From contig NZ_CP009832.1 in assembly GCF_000959525.1 (NCBI RefSeq), positions 2,728,001 to 2,792,000 of the forward strand: DNA of 64,000 nucleotides, read 5' to 3'. This stretch comes from Burkholderia multivorans ATCC BAA-247. Its GTDB lineage: Bacteria; Pseudomonadota; Gammaproteobacteria; Burkholderiales; Burkholderiaceae. The position numbers and the translations under genes were made by a program. The notes beneath the pieces were generated by a model. It saw nothing but the letters and a program-made list of their open reading frames with translations, was not told the DNA's origin and ran no database searches. Below, in pieces: positions 25,990 to 36,260 of the stretch. Position 1 is the stretch's first letter, and the number at the start of each line of letters is the position of its first letter.

Positions 25990-28900
25990 TCAGCGCCGCC
26001 CGAACCAGCGGTCGAAGCGCCGCGTGTAGTTGAGATCGACGCCCTGGAACGTGCCGCCGTACGCGGACACCGACCAGAAACGCGTCAGGTTGATCGTCGC
26101 CTTGAACGCGTTGCTCGCCGACTGCAGCCCCTGCTCGTAGCCGAGCACGAAGCGTTCGTTGATCGCCTTCGAGATCTGCACGACCTGCGGGTCGGTCAAG
26201 CCGACGTCGCTGCGGCCGATCGAGAATTCGTCGAGCCCGAAGGTCTGCGCGACGCGCTTGCCGGTCGCGCTGCCGAGCAGCGCGAGCGCGGCCGTCATCG
26301 TGTTCTGCTGGCCGATGTTGTTGCCCTGGTCGGTGCCGTGGCCGAACAGCAGCCACGACAGCTTTTCGTTGTCGGTCACGTTCGGCTCCGACACGAGCTT
26401 GACCGTCGGCGACTGGATCGTGCCCGTCACCTGCACGCCCGCTTCGACTTCCTGATTGCGCCGCATCGCGAGAATGTTGACGCCCGGATTCGATACCGGG
26501 CCGTTGAACGTGAAGAAGCCGTTCTCGATCGCGAGCTTGCGGCCGAACGACGTGTAGGTCGACCCTTCCGTCACGCGCACGTTGCCGATCGCGCGCAGCG
26601 GCACGCCCGGCGCGCTCATCACGGTGATCGTGCCGCGCAGGCCGAGATCGGCGCCGTGCCCTTTGAAGCGGAAGTTGTCGCCGAGGCCGATGTCGATGTT
26701 CGCGCGCGGCGCGAGCGACGGCGCAGGCTTGTCCGCGGCCTTTTGCGGCTTCGCGGCCGCGGTGCCGGTCTGCGTTTCGCCGCGCACCGTGCCGTCCGGC
26801 CGCACGATCACGACGTCGTCCGACAGATGCGGTGCCGATTCTTCCGGCAGATCGAACAACGCGCGATCGACGACGAACTTGCCGTCGATCGACAGCGCGC
26901 CGCGCGGCCCGTCGTTGGCGACCGTCGCCTTGCCGGACAGCGACAGCTTGCGGTCCGGCGCCGCGAACAGTTCGAGCTTGTCCGCGACGATGCTCGCGGT
27001 CAGGTCCGGCGCTTCGCCGTCCAGACGCACGCGACCGAGCGCGCGCAGCGTGCCGTCGCCGCCGTGGAACTCGACCTGCTGGAATTCGACGAGGTTTTCC
27101 GCGAGCCGCACGCGCACGACGCCGTCCTTCAGCTGCACGCCCTGATCGACGAGCGTCGCCGAGAGATCGTCGCCGGTCAGCATCCCGGACACGTTCGGCT
27201 TCGCCGGCGTGCCGGCGACCGTCAGCTTCAGCGCGGCGCGCCCGCCGAGCAGGTAGCTCGGGCCGAACAGGTTGCCGGTCGCCTTCAGCGACGGAATGTC
27301 GGCGTCGATGCGGCCCGACAGCGGCCCGTCGTCGGCGACGGCGAGCACGCCGTCGCGCGGCGCGAGCGGCACCGCGACGTTCGCATCGAGCGTGCCGATC
27401 CGGTTCGCCTTCGCGGCCGCGGTCACGTTCACGCGGTTGCCGGGGCCGAACGCGGCGCGCGCCGACAGATCGGTCAGCCCGAGCGATGCGATCCCGCGGC
27501 CGGTCTCGATCGTCACGTCGCCGCCGCGACGCTTCATCTGCAGATAGCCGGTCGCGGTCGCGCCGAGCGAAAAGTCCCAGTCGGCATCGAGTACGACGTC
27601 GGTCCGCACCGGCGGACGCTCGCCCGTCAGTTCCTGGCGCACTTCGAGGAAACGCGCGACCGATGCGCCGCTCACCGCACCGGCCGAACGAATCTGGCCG
27701 TGGTCGAACACGAACGACTTCAGGTCGATCGCCGCACCTTCGAGCGTGAGGCGCGCCGCACCGAGCGTCACGCGGCCCGTGCCGGCCGACACGGTCAGCG
27801 GCGTCTGCAGCGCGACGGCCGGCGTGCCGCGGTTCGCGAGACGCGTGACCGTGCCGTCCCAGCGCATGCCGTCGCGGCCCTCGGTCACGCCGCCGTTCGC
27901 CGCGAGCGTCATGTCGATCACGCGGCCGCCGGCGGCGCCGAGCGCCGATGCGTCGAACGTATGCTTCGCGCGCGTGCCCTCGAGGTTCGCGCGCAGCGAC
28001 TTCAGCTGCAGCGAGCCGAGTGCGATGTCGCTCGCGTCCGCGGTGAACACGAGCGCGCCGTGCGCGCCGTCGCGGATGTCCGCGCGGCCCTGCGCGGCGC
28101 CGATCCGGTTCGACCCGACGACCACGTGCTCGGCCTTGTACGTGGCCGTCACGTTCGGGTGCGCGAAGCTGCCCGTCAGATCGCCCTGCGCCTGCACGAG
28201 CCCCTGCACGCCGAAGCCGAGCCGGTCGAGCTGCGGCGCATCGACGACGAAATTGAGCCGGTCGCCCGGCGCGCCGAAGCTGCCGTGCAAATCGACGCGG
28301 TTGCCGGCGATCGACAGATTCGCATTGCTCGGCAGGATGCGCGCGCCCGCGAGCTGCACGACGCCCGCGCCGGTCAGCGGCACGCCGTCGTAGACGCTGT
28401 CGCCGAGCTTGAACGTCGCCTTCGTCGACAGTTGCGGCGCAAACGCGCCCGATGCGGTCAGCGTGCCGTTCACGCGCGTGTCGCCGCGGCCGGCCGGCCC
28501 CTTGCCCTTCGCGGGCGCCTTGCCGGCACCCGCCTTCGGCGCGCTCGCGGCCGCGAGCAGCAGCGGATCGAACGCGGTCAGCGTGGCCTTCGCGTCGTAG
28601 CTCGAATGCGCGTCGTGGCGGAACGCGCCGGTCAGGTCGATCCGCCCTTTGCCGGCCGTCACGCGCGCCTCGCTGATCACCGTCTGCTGCGCGGTCAGCG
28701 CGACCTTCGCGCGTGCGCCGAGCGCGAGCTTCGGATCGGTCAGGTCGAAATCGACGGTCGTCGCGTCGCCGGCAAGCGTCACGCCGAGCGGGCCGCCGAG
28801 CCGCATCGGCCGCAGCGCGGCGACGAACGCGTTCAGATCGAGGTTCGCGACCTTCAGATCGAACCGGCCCTTGCCGCCGCTCAGCGTGCCGCCGCCCGTC

Positions 28901-30030
28901 ACGCTCCCGTCGCGGATCAGCTTCAGCGCGAGTCCGTCGATGCGCTGCGCGTGCGCATCGAGATGCACGGTCGCGTGTGCGTCGACGATCGGCAGCAGAT
29001 GATCGCCGAGCGTGCCGGGCTTCGCGTTCACGATCGACACCGGCCCCGTGACGGCGAAGCCGTGCGGCTGCGCGGCACCGGCCGGCGCCGTCACCGGCTC
29101 GAGTGCGGCGCGCACCGCGAGATCGGCGGCTGGCGCGCTCGGCGAAATCGCCTTCGGGTTCACGTGATCGAACGCGAGCGACGCGCGCGTGAGCGGCACC
29201 GTGCCGAACGGCGCGGCCTCGACGTGCGCGCGTCCGTTGAGCTTCATCCCGCTCGCGTCGACGTCGGCGACCAGCGCCTCGAGCGAGCCCGACACGCGCG
29301 CGCGCGCATCGACCGGCTCGTCGGCGAACTTGCCCGCATAGGTCGCGTCGCCCGTCAGCGCGAACGGCTTCATGCCGTCGAGCTTCGCACGCGCGGTCAG
29401 CGAGCCGTACGGCGTATCGATGCTGTCGAGCGCCAGTTCGTGATGGCGGCCGTCGCTGCGGCCGTTCAGCGCGATGCGATCGAGCTGCGTCGTCGAGGCG
29501 CCTTCGTGGATCGCCAGATGATCGATCCGCAGATCGCCGATCCGCAGCTGCAGCGGCAGCCGCAGGTCCTGCGGCGCCGCGCTCGGCGTCGACGGGCCCG
29601 GCGCGATCCGCACGTCGATCGTCCCCGCGCGCAGGTACGCGATCGACAGCCGCAGCGGCGCGCGTGTCAGTGCCCAGCGGCCGTCGAGGCGGTCGACGCG
29701 CACTTCGGTGCCCGCGCCGCCGGGGCTAGTCCATGCGACGTCGCGCAGCCGCACGCCGGTCGCGAGCGCGCCGCCCTGCAGCGTGCCGGCGAGCCGGCCG
29801 CCGAGCACGCGCACGGCCGTCTGCCACGCAAGCCGCGTGCCGCGCTCGGTCGTCGCCGCGGCGAACACGAGCGCGAGTGCGAGCACGACGAGCAGCACGA
29901 GCGCCACGAGCGTCCAGCCGGCCACCCGCAGCGCACGGCCGCGCCGCCGCGGGCGCGGCGGTTCGGCCGGCGCGCCGTCGGGCGAATCCGGATCGTGGGG
30001 CGGCGGCGTGTCGTTCGGGTCCTTCGTCAT
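25990..30030 (-). CDS. tamB: Translocation and assembly module protein TamB (AsmA-like, DUF490)
   Basis: This is a 1346-residue protein anchored in the inner membrane by one N-terminal helix at about residues 33-57. It spans the periplasm as a long beta-rich structure. The C-terminal DUF490/TamB domain is recognised by VRVTEGSTYTSFGRKLAIENG and SWLLFGHG. It works with TamA in outer-membrane assembly and is also proposed to carry phospholipids between membranes. The first 30 residues are acidic and proline-rich, then basic (RPRRRGR) before the helix. It lies 28 bp after tamA on the same strand and is the second gene of the operon. Confidence 0.95.
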   Translation of the reverse strand: MTKDPNDTPPPHDPDSPDGAPAEPPRPRRRGRALRVAGWTLVALVLLVVLALALVFAAATTERGTRLAWQTAVRVLGGRLAGTLQGGALATGVRLRDVAWTSPGGAGTEVRVDRLDGRWALTRAPLRLSIAYLRAGTIDVRIAPGPSTPSAAPQDLRLPLQLRIGDLRIDHLAIHEGASTTQLDRIALNGRSDGRHHELALDSIDTPYGSLTARAKLDGMKPFALTGDATYAGKFADEPVDARARVSGSLEALVADVDASGMKLNGRAHVEAAPFGTVPLTRASLAFDHVNPKAISPSAPAADLAVRAALEPVTAPAGAAQPHGFAVTGPVSIVNAKPGTLGDHLLPIVDAHATVHLDAHAQRIDGLALKLIRDGSVTGGGTLSGGKGRFDLKVANLDLNAFVAALRPMRLGGPLGVTLAGDATTVDFDLTDPKLALGARAKVALTAQQTVISEARVTAGKGRIDLTGAFRHDAHSSYDAKATLTAFDPLLLAAASAPKAGAGKAPAKGKGPAGRGDTRVNGTLTASGAFAPQLSTKATFKLGDSVYDGVPLTGAGVVQLAGARILPSNANLSIAGNRVDLHGSFGAPGDRLNFVVDAPQLDRLGFGVQGLVQAQGDLTGSFAHPNVTATYKAEHVVVGSNRIGAAQGRADIRDGAHGALVFTADASDIALGSLQLKSLRANLEGTRAKHTFDASALGAAGGRVIDMTLAANGGVTEGRDGMRWDGTVTRLANRGTPAVALQTPLTVSAGTGRVTLGAARLTLEGAAIDLKSFVFDHGQIRSAGAVSGASVARFLEVRQELTGERPPVRTDVVLDADWDFSLGATATGYLQMKRRGGDVTIETGRGIASLGLTDLSARAAFGPGNRVNVTAAAKANRIGTLDANVAVPLAPRDGVLAVADDGPLSGRIDADIPSLKATGNLFGPSYLLGGRAALKLTVAGTPAKPNVSGMLTGDDLSATLVDQGVQLKDGVVRVRLAENLVEFQQVEFHGGDGTLRALGRVRLDGEAPDLTASIVADKLELFAAPDRKLSLSGKATVANDGPRGALSIDGKFVVDRALFDLPEESAPHLSDDVVIVRPDGTVRGETQTGTAAAKPQKAADKPAPSLAPRANIDIGLGDNFRFKGHGADLGLRGTITVMSAPGVPLRAIGNVRVTEGSTYTSFGRKLAIENGFFTFNGPVSNPGVNILAMRRNQEVEAGVQVTGTIQSPTVKLVSEPNVTDNEKLSWLLFGHGTDQGNNIGQQNTMTAALALLGSATGKRVAQTFGLDEFSIGRSDVGLTDPQVVQISKAINERFVLGYEQGLQSASNAFKATINLTRFWSVSAYGGTFQGVDLNYTRRFDRWFGRR

Positions 30031-30058
30031 GCGGATCGTCGTCGGTGTAGCGGTTCGT

Positions 30059-31876
30059 TCAGAATGCGATGCCGAGCGTCAGGTACGGACGCACGCTGCG
30101 GTTGCGCAGCCCGTACGCGACGTCGACGTTGATCGGGCCGACCGGGCTGCGCCAGCGCGCGCCGATGCCGACGCCCGGATAGAACACCTTCTCGCCCCAC
30201 GCATCGGTCGCGGTGCCGATGTCGAAGAACGTCGCGGCGCCCCAGTCGCGGTTGAACCAGTGCTGGTATTCGGCGGTGCCCGTCATCAGGTACTTGGTCG
30301 GCAGCACCGAGCCGTCGACGCTATTGCCGATGCTCTGGTAGCCGTAGCCGCGCACCGAGTTCGAGCCGCCCGCGCGGAACAGCAGCGACGCCGGCACCTG
30401 GGACGAGCTGCCGCTCGTGAATACGCCGCCGAGCTCGGCGCGGAACACGAACAGGTCGCGCTTGCCGATCGGCACGTACTGCTGGCCGCGCGCATAGCCG
30501 CGAATGAAGGTCTGGTCGGTCAGCACGCCCTTGATCGCGAAGCCGGCCTCCGCATGGATCAGGTTGCCCGAGCGCGGAAACAGCGGATCGTCGACATTGC
30601 GGCGCGTCCACGCCCACTGCGGCACCAGCGCGCGGCTCGTGGTCGGGCCCGCGCTGTTCTGGTCGAGCCGGTCCTGATAGAACATCAGCGAGTACGCATA
30701 GTCGATGAACTGCCCGGTGCGCGTCCGCTGCGCACCGACGCGCGCACTGTAGATGCGCGTGTCCGACACGTTGGTGTTCGTGTACGACGCGAGCACGCTG
30801 TTGGTCCAGCCGCGTTCGCCCGGCGGCATCGACAGCTGGATCTGCCCGTACTGCTGGATCTGGTCGAGCCGGCCCGATACGGTGAGCGGCCACGCGGCGC
30901 CGAACGTGTTGAGGTATGTGTACGAGCCCTGCACGTGCGGGCCCGTATCGGTCGCGTAGCCGACGCCGCCGCGTATGCTGTTGTACGGAAACTCGCTGAC
31001 CTTCACGTGTACGGGCGTGCGCTCGGGCTTGCTGACGTCGTCGCCGACGTCGATCGCGACGCTCGCGTAGTACGGCGTGTTCTGCAGCTGCCGCTGCAGT
31101 TCGTTGATCCGCTGCACGTCGTAGATCTCGCCTTCGGACAGCGGATTCACGTTCGTGACGATCCGCTCCGGATAGCGGCGCACGCCGTCGACGTCGACCT
31201 TGCCGATCGTAAACGTCGGGCCGCTGTCGAACGTGACCGCGAGGGCCGCGCGCTGCGTGCGCGGGTCGATCCGCGCTTCGGACGACACGATCTTCGCGCC
31301 GAGGTAGCGACGCGCCTGCAACTGCCGCAGCGCCGCGTTCTTGGCGCCGTCCCAGTCGGACTGCGTAAACGGGTCGCCCGTCTTCAGCGAGAACGCGAAA
31401 CGCGTGGCGGCTTCCTGCTTCGGATCTTCGGTGTCGACGGGTCCCTTGAACGTCAGGTCGACCGACGACACGAACGTCTGCGGTCCCGGTTCGACGGCGA
31501 CGCGCACGTCGCGCTTGCCGTCGCGCGTGCGCACGTCGGTGCGCACGACCGGCGAGAAATAGCCGGCCGTCGCGGTCAGGTCGCGCACCTGCTGCGGCGT
31601 CGCGGTGACGAGGAAGTCGAACTGGTCGTCGGTGATGTCGTCGCGCTTCGCGAAGCGCGCGATGTCGAGATGCGCGCTCAGCAGCTTGCGGATCGCGCGC
31701 GGCGCGTCGATGTCGACCTGGTACTTGGCCTGCGCCGGCAGCGCGAAACAGGCGACGAGACAGCCTGCGAGCGCGGCGCGCGCGGTTGCGCCGGCGCGGC
31801 GCGGTGCCGGATCGCGCGAGGCGCGGCGGGCCGCGTCATGCGCCGGAAGTCGTTGCTGGTTCGCGTGCCCCGCCAA
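30059..31876 (-). CDS. tamA: Outer-membrane assembly factor TamA (Omp85 family)
   Basis: This 605-residue Omp85-family protein has a cleavable signal (ending near CFALPAQA) and three POTRA-like periplasmic repeats over about residues 50-290. A 16-stranded beta-barrel follows, with GGSNSVRGYGYQSIG and the terminal GPINVDVAYGL...LGIAF. It acts with TamB in outer-membrane biogenesis. The start is uncertain: the 31876 codon is TTG, no in-frame ATG precedes the signal sequence, and the leader before the hydrophobic core is long and Arg-rich. A GTG or TTG start nearer the signal peptide is possible. It diverges from the DUF3460 gene. Confidence 0.92.
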   Translation of the reverse strand: MAGHANQQRLPAHDAARRASRDPAPRRAGATARAALAGCLVACFALPAQAKYQVDIDAPRAIRKLLSAHLDIARFAKRDDITDDQFDFLVTATPQQVRDLTATAGYFSPVVRTDVRTRDGKRDVRVAVEPGPQTFVSSVDLTFKGPVDTEDPKQEAATRFAFSLKTGDPFTQSDWDGAKNAALRQLQARRYLGAKIVSSEARIDPRTQRAALAVTFDSGPTFTIGKVDVDGVRRYPERIVTNVNPLSEGEIYDVQRINELQRQLQNTPYYASVAIDVGDDVSKPERTPVHVKVSEFPYNSIRGGVGYATDTGPHVQGSYTYLNTFGAAWPLTVSGRLDQIQQYGQIQLSMPPGERGWTNSVLASYTNTNVSDTRIYSARVGAQRTRTGQFIDYAYSLMFYQDRLDQNSAGPTTSRALVPQWAWTRRNVDDPLFPRSGNLIHAEAGFAIKGVLTDQTFIRGYARGQQYVPIGKRDLFVFRAELGGVFTSGSSSQVPASLLFRAGGSNSVRGYGYQSIGNSVDGSVLPTKYLMTGTAEYQHWFNRDWGAATFFDIGTATDAWGEKVFYPGVGIGARWRSPVGPINVDVAYGLRNRSVRPYLTLGIAF

Positions 31877-32074
31877 ATATGACCTCGCCCTCGGTTGTCA
31901 CGATTTCATGGAAAACCCTGTATTTGACCACAGGGTAGCGGCCGCGCCCGCGCGGACGCCGCTTTGATGCTTGGGCGCAACGCCCGGTGCGCCGCCGGAC
32001 GCCGGACGCCGCGCACCGGGCGCCGGCCCGCCGATTCGACGCGCGATTGACGCCGGCTGTTCCCCGCGATGCGG

Positions 32075-32080
32075 TAAAAT
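32075..32080 (+). promoter_or_regulatory. -10 box for the DUF3460-scpA transcript
   Basis: TAAAAT lies 55 bp upstream of the DUF3460 gene start in the 258-bp divergent gap with tamA. A TTGACG hexamer at 32047-32052 is too far (22 bp) to be its ideal partner. Confidence 0.4.
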
Positions 32081-32134
32081 CCCGCCATCGCAGAACCCGG
32101 CGCGTCGTGCGCCATGCCAACGGAAAGCCAAGCC

Positions 32135-32323
32135 ATGCCGTACCAGTCCGACGTCACGCAATTCCTGAACCAGCTCAAGCAGCAGAAGCCGACGCTCGAA
32201 GAAGAGCAGCGCAAGGGCCGCGCGCTGCTGTGGGACAAGCAGCCGATCGACCTCGACGAGCGCGCCGAGCAGCAGCAGTCGCGCGTGAAGCAAACGCCGT
32301 ACGTCTACTACCAGAACTTCTGA
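32135..32323 (+). CDS. DUF3460 family small protein
   Basis: This is a 62-residue charged, helical protein (MPYQSDVTQFLNQLKQQKP through TPYVYYQNF) with no signal or membrane segment. It matches the DUF3460 family of small betaproteobacterial proteins, whose function is unknown. The ATG at 32135 follows GGAAAG by seven bases and is preferred over the ATG at 32114. It ends four bases before the GTG of scpA, so the two are probably co-translated. This links it to chromosome segregation by position only. Confidence 0.8.
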   Translation: MPYQSDVTQFLNQLKQQKPTLEEEQRKGRALLWDKQPIDLDERAEQQQSRVKQTPYVYYQNF

Positions 32324-32327
32324 CGAC

Positions 32328-33200
32328 GTGAGCACCGCCGACGAGGCCAGCGCCGCCCGCGAGGACGACGCGGTCGCCGCGCCCGCGGGTGCCGATTCGA
32401 CGCCCGACACGGTCGACGGCGTCGCGGCGTTCGCTCGCCTGTACGGCGAGCCGTTGTTCAAGCTGCCGCAGGATCTCTACATCCCGCCCGATGCGCTCGA
32501 GGTCTTCCTCGAAGCGTTCGAAGGCCCGCTCGATCTGCTGCTGTACCTGATCCGCAAGCAGAACTTCAACGTGCTCGACATCCCGATGGCGCAGGTCACC
32601 GCGCAGTATCTCGGCTACGTCGACCAGATCCGCGCGTCGAATCTCGAGCTGGCCGCCGAATATCTGCTGATGGCCGCGATGCTGATCGAGATCAAGTCGC
32701 GCATGCTGCTGCCGGTGAAGAAGGCCGATACCGGCGAGGAAGCGGAAGATCCGCGCGCCGAGCTCGTGCGCCGGCTGCTCGAGTACGAGCAGATGAAGCT
32801 CGCCGCGCAGCGCCTCGACCAGTTGCCGCAGCTCGGCCGCGACTTCCTGCGCGCCGAGGTCTACATCGAGCAGAGCATCACGCCGCGCTTCCCGGACGTG
32901 AACGCGGACGACCTGCGCGCCGCCTGGGCCGACGTGCTCAAGCGCGCGAAGCTCGTCCAGCATCACAAGATTTCCCGCGAGGAACTGTCCGTTCGCGAAC
33001 ACATGAGCCTGATCCTGCGCCGGCTGCAGAACGCGCGCTTCATGGAGTTCGCGGATCTGTTCGACACGTCGCGCGGCGTGCCGGTCGTCGTCGTCAACTT
33101 CATCGCGATGCTCGAGCTCGCACGCGAATCGCTCGTCGAAATCACGCAGGCCGAGCCGTTCGCGCCGATCTACGTGCGCCTCGCGTACCTGCCCGCGTAA
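32328..33200 (+). CDS. scpA: Segregation and condensation protein A
   Basis: This is a 290-residue kleisin subunit that bridges SMC heads in the SMC-ScpA-ScpB condensin complex and acts on the nucleoid. The kleisin N-terminal core [17 protein letters not shown] is followed by the [19 protein letters not shown] helix and a C-terminal winged-helix-like segment. The first 40 residues are acidic and variable. The start is GTG at 32328 with no clear Shine-Dalgarno, but translation can be coupled to the upstream DUF3460 gene, which stops four bases earlier. scpB is not in this window. Confidence 0.92.
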   Translation: MSTADEASAAREDDAVAAPAGADSTPDTVDGVAAFARLYGEPLFKLPQDLYIPPDALEVFLEAFEGPLDLLLYLIRKQNFNVLDIPMAQVTAQYLGYVDQIRASNLELAAEYLLMAAMLIEIKSRMLLPVKKADTGEEAEDPRAELVRRLLEYEQMKLAAQRLDQLPQLGRDFLRAEVYIEQSITPRFPDVNADDLRAAWADVLKRAKLVQHHKISREELSVREHMSLILRRLQNARFMEFADLFDTSRGVPVVVVNFIAMLELARESLVEITQAEPFAPIYVRLAYLPA

Positions 33201-33229
33201 CGCGCGGCCGGCCGCGACCGGTGAAATAG

Positions 33230-34225
<996 letters not shown>

Positions 34226-34266
34226 CGGCCGCCGAGCGCCCCGTCACGACGCATCACGGAGACATC

Positions 34267-34653
34267 ATGCAGCGCCACATGCTCAAATCGAAAATCCATC
34301 GCGCGGCCGTCACGCACTGCGAGCTGCACTACGAAGGCTCGTGCGCGATCGACGAAGACCTGCTCGAAGCGGCGAACATCGTCGAAAACGAGCGGATCGA
34401 CATCTGGAACATCAACAACGGCGAGCGGTTCTCGACGTACGCGATCAAGGGCGAGCGCGGCAGCGGGATGATCTCGCTGAACGGCTCGGCTGCGCGCCGC
34501 GCGCAGCTCGGCGATCTGGTCATCATCGCCGCGTTCGCGATGGTCGAGGAGGCCGAACTGCAGGCCGGCTGGAAGCCGAAGCTCGTGTTCATCGACGAAG
34601 GCAACAAGATCAAGGGCCACCGCGATCACGTGCCGACGCAAACCTGGACCTGA
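34267..34653 (+). CDS. panD: Aspartate 1-decarboxylase
   Basis: This is a 128-residue pyruvoyl-dependent enzyme that converts aspartate to beta-alanine for pantothenate synthesis. The self-cleavage site Gly24-Ser25 is intact in HYEGSCAID, generating the pyruvoyl group on the alpha chain. The [10 protein letters not shown] and [16 protein letters not shown] segments are typical. It is the second gene of panC-panD and ends at a strong terminator shared with the converging ParA gene. Confidence 0.97.
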   Translation: MQRHMLKSKIHRAAVTHCELHYEGSCAIDEDLLEAANIVENERIDIWNINNGERFSTYAIKGERGSGMISLNGSAARRAQLGDLVIIAAFAMVEEAELQAGWKPKLVFIDEGNKIKGHRDHVPTQTWT

Positions 34654-34669
34654 GCGGCCCGCCGCAACG

Positions 34670-34720
34670 ACGAAGGGCTGGATCTCCGCCACGCGCGGAC
34701 ATCCAGCCCTTTTTATTTTT
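34670..34720. terminator. Bidirectional terminator between panD and the ParA gene
   Basis: The arms AAGGGCTGGAT (34673-34683) and ATCCAGCCCTT (34701-34711) are perfect and lead into T-rich sequence. The genes converge here. Confidence 0.85.
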
Positions 34721-34761
34721 GGCCGTGGCCGGCGCTGCGCGCTCGGGCCGCCGGCCGGCAT

Positions 34762-35421
34762 TCACGACGCCTTCGCGACCTTCGCCCCCTTCCCCGCGCT
34801 GCGCTCCGCCCATTCGACGATCGGCCCCCACTGCTCGAGATCCTTGTCGACGCGGCTTTTCGCGACGTCCCAGAGCGTCAGGCCGTGCGCGGCGATCTGT
34901 ACGTAGTTCTGCGTGTCGCGCAGGTAGCCGAGCACCGGCAGTCCGAGCCCCTCGACGAAACGGTGCAGCTGGTCGGACGAACGCGTGCGCGCGTCGACGC
35001 GCATCCCGACTATGCCGACCTCGACGCTGCCCTTGCGTACGGCCTTTTCGGTCGCGAGGCGTTCGAGAAACTGCTGCGTCGCCAGAATATCGAACATCGA
35101 CGGCTGCAACGGCACGATGACCTTGTCGGCCAGCTGCAGCGCGACGTTCAGCCGCGTGCCGTGCAGGCCGGCCGGCGTGTCGATCACCGCGTATTCGAGG
35201 CCGCGCGGCGGCTTCGACGGCGCGTCCGGATCGAGATTCCACGCCTCGATCGTCGGCAGCCCGGCCGGCCGCAGGTCGAGCCACGCATGCGCGGACTGCT
35301 GCCGGTCGAGATCGGCGAGCGCGACCCACGCGCCCTGCGCCGCGAAATAACCGGCAAGGTTGGTGGACAGCGTGCTCTTGCCGACGCCGCCCTTCGGATT
35401 CGCCACCACGATGACCGTCAT
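34762..35421 (-). CDS. ParA-family (MinD-like) ATPase, orphan
   Basis: This 219-residue ParA/MinD-type ATPase has the deviant Walker A PKGGVGKSTLSTNLA (K9 region), the DLDRQQSA motif and IDTPAGL. Such proteins partition DNA or position cell structures by forming ATP-dependent gradients. No parB-like partner or centromere-like repeat lies next to it, and it is too short to carry its own helix-turn-helix. It is therefore an orphan ParA rather than the chromosomal parAB system. It converges on panD and lies downstream of the DoxX gene on the same strand, 153 bp away. Confidence 0.85.
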   Translation of the reverse strand: MTVIVVANPKGGVGKSTLSTNLAGYFAAQGAWVALADLDRQQSAHAWLDLRPAGLPTIEAWNLDPDAPSKPPRGLEYAVIDTPAGLHGTRLNVALQLADKVIVPLQPSMFDILATQQFLERLATEKAVRKGSVEVGIVGMRVDARTRSSDQLHRFVEGLGLPVLGYLRDTQNYVQIAAHGLTLWDVAKSRVDKDLEQWGPIVEWAERSAGKGAKVAKAS

Positions 35422-35574
35422 GAATTCCCCCGAAAAAGCCGCGCGGCGCCGGCTGCATGGCCGGCGCCGCTCATTGCGGATACAGGGAGCGATGATATCG
35501 GTAAAACGGGTATCGCCGAAACGGGTTGCACCGATCCGCTGCCGTGCGCGGCCGGTACGCCTTCCCTATGTCGC

Positions 35575-35988
35575 TTACGCGCGTCGCGGTTCGGCGCCCG
35601 ATGCGTCGAGCGCGAATGCGCCGCCGCCGAGCAGCGCCTGCACGACGAGCGTCACCGCCCAGAACGCCGGGTATTCCCAGCCGCCGTGCGGCGCGCCGAA
35701 ACTCCAGCCGTTCGGCAGATGCGCCGAGACCGCGCCGAGCATGAACGGCAGCAGCACGAGCGCGGCGAGCCGCACGCGCACGCCGGCGAGCAGCGCGAGG
35801 CCGCCCACGAGCTCGACGAGCGTCGTCAGATAGGCGAGCCAGCCCGGCAGGCCGATCGACGCGAAAAACTGCGCGGTGCCGGGCAGCGTGAAGACGAATA
35901 CCTTTTGCGCGACGTGCGCGAGATACAGCACACCGAGTGCGACACGCAGCAGCGTCGCGGCGAAATCGTTCAGGCGATCGGAATTCAT
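35575..35988 (-). CDS. DoxX-family membrane protein
   Basis: This is a 137-residue integral membrane protein with four hydrophobic helices, fitting the DoxX/DUF417-like family (LRVALGVLYLAHVAQKVF; GTAQFFASIGLPGWLAYL; VELVGGLALLAGV). The family name comes from a thiosulfate:quinone oxidoreductase subunit, but most members have no defined role. The start is the ATG at 35988 behind CAGGAA; the longer in-frame start at 36084 adds an unrelated leader. Directly upstream of it is the simple-repeat cluster at 36112-36370. Confidence 0.85.
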   Translation of the reverse strand: MNSDRLNDFAATLLRVALGVLYLAHVAQKVFVFTLPGTAQFFASIGLPGWLAYLTTLVELVGGLALLAGVRVRLAALVLLPFMLGAVSAHLPNGWSFGAPHGGWEYPAFWAVTLVVQALLGGGAFALDASGAEPRRA

Positions 35989-36111
35989 GGCGGGTTCCTG
36001 TGAGAGTGAGTGATCGAATGGATCGCACTCTATTCGAAGCGATTTCTCGGATAAACACGCCGTTTCGCTTTCACTCGTTCTCAATGGGAATTAATCGAGG
36101 CAGGTGCCACG

Positions 36112-36166
36112 GGGCATGGGCCATGGGCCATGGGCCATGGGCCATGAGCCGTGAGTCACGAGTCAG
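36112..36166. repeat. Heptamer tandem repeat (GGGCCAT)
   Basis: Four perfect GGGCCAT units lie at 36118-36145, flanked by GGGCAT on the left and decaying units on the right (GAGCCGT, GAGTCAC, GAGTCAG). It is the first of three adjoining repeat families in the doxX-cobQ gap (35989-36431). The rest of that gap holds only a short AT-richer stretch next to doxX (36010-36095), a likely promoter area. Confidence 0.9.
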
Positions 36167-36180
36167 AGCCGCGAGCCGCC

Positions 36181-36260
36181 GCTCGCCGGGCCTCGCCGGG
36201 CCTCGCCGGGCCTCGCCGGGCCTCGCCGGGCCTCGCCTAGGCTCGCCGGGCGGGGCCGGG
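36181..36260. repeat. Decamer tandem repeat (CCTCGCCGGG)
   Basis: Four perfect CCTCGCCGGG units lie at 36191-36230, with one-mismatch copies on both sides (GCTCGCCGGG, CCTCGCCTAG, GCTCGCCGGG, CGGGGCCGGG). The array is eight units long in all and in register. It directly abuts the pentamer array. Confidence 0.92.

Noticed and set aside
23998-30132. 2044-codon open frame through metG and antisense to tamB
   Set aside because: It is out of frame with metG and opposite tamB, and shows no domain; a GC-rich artefact.
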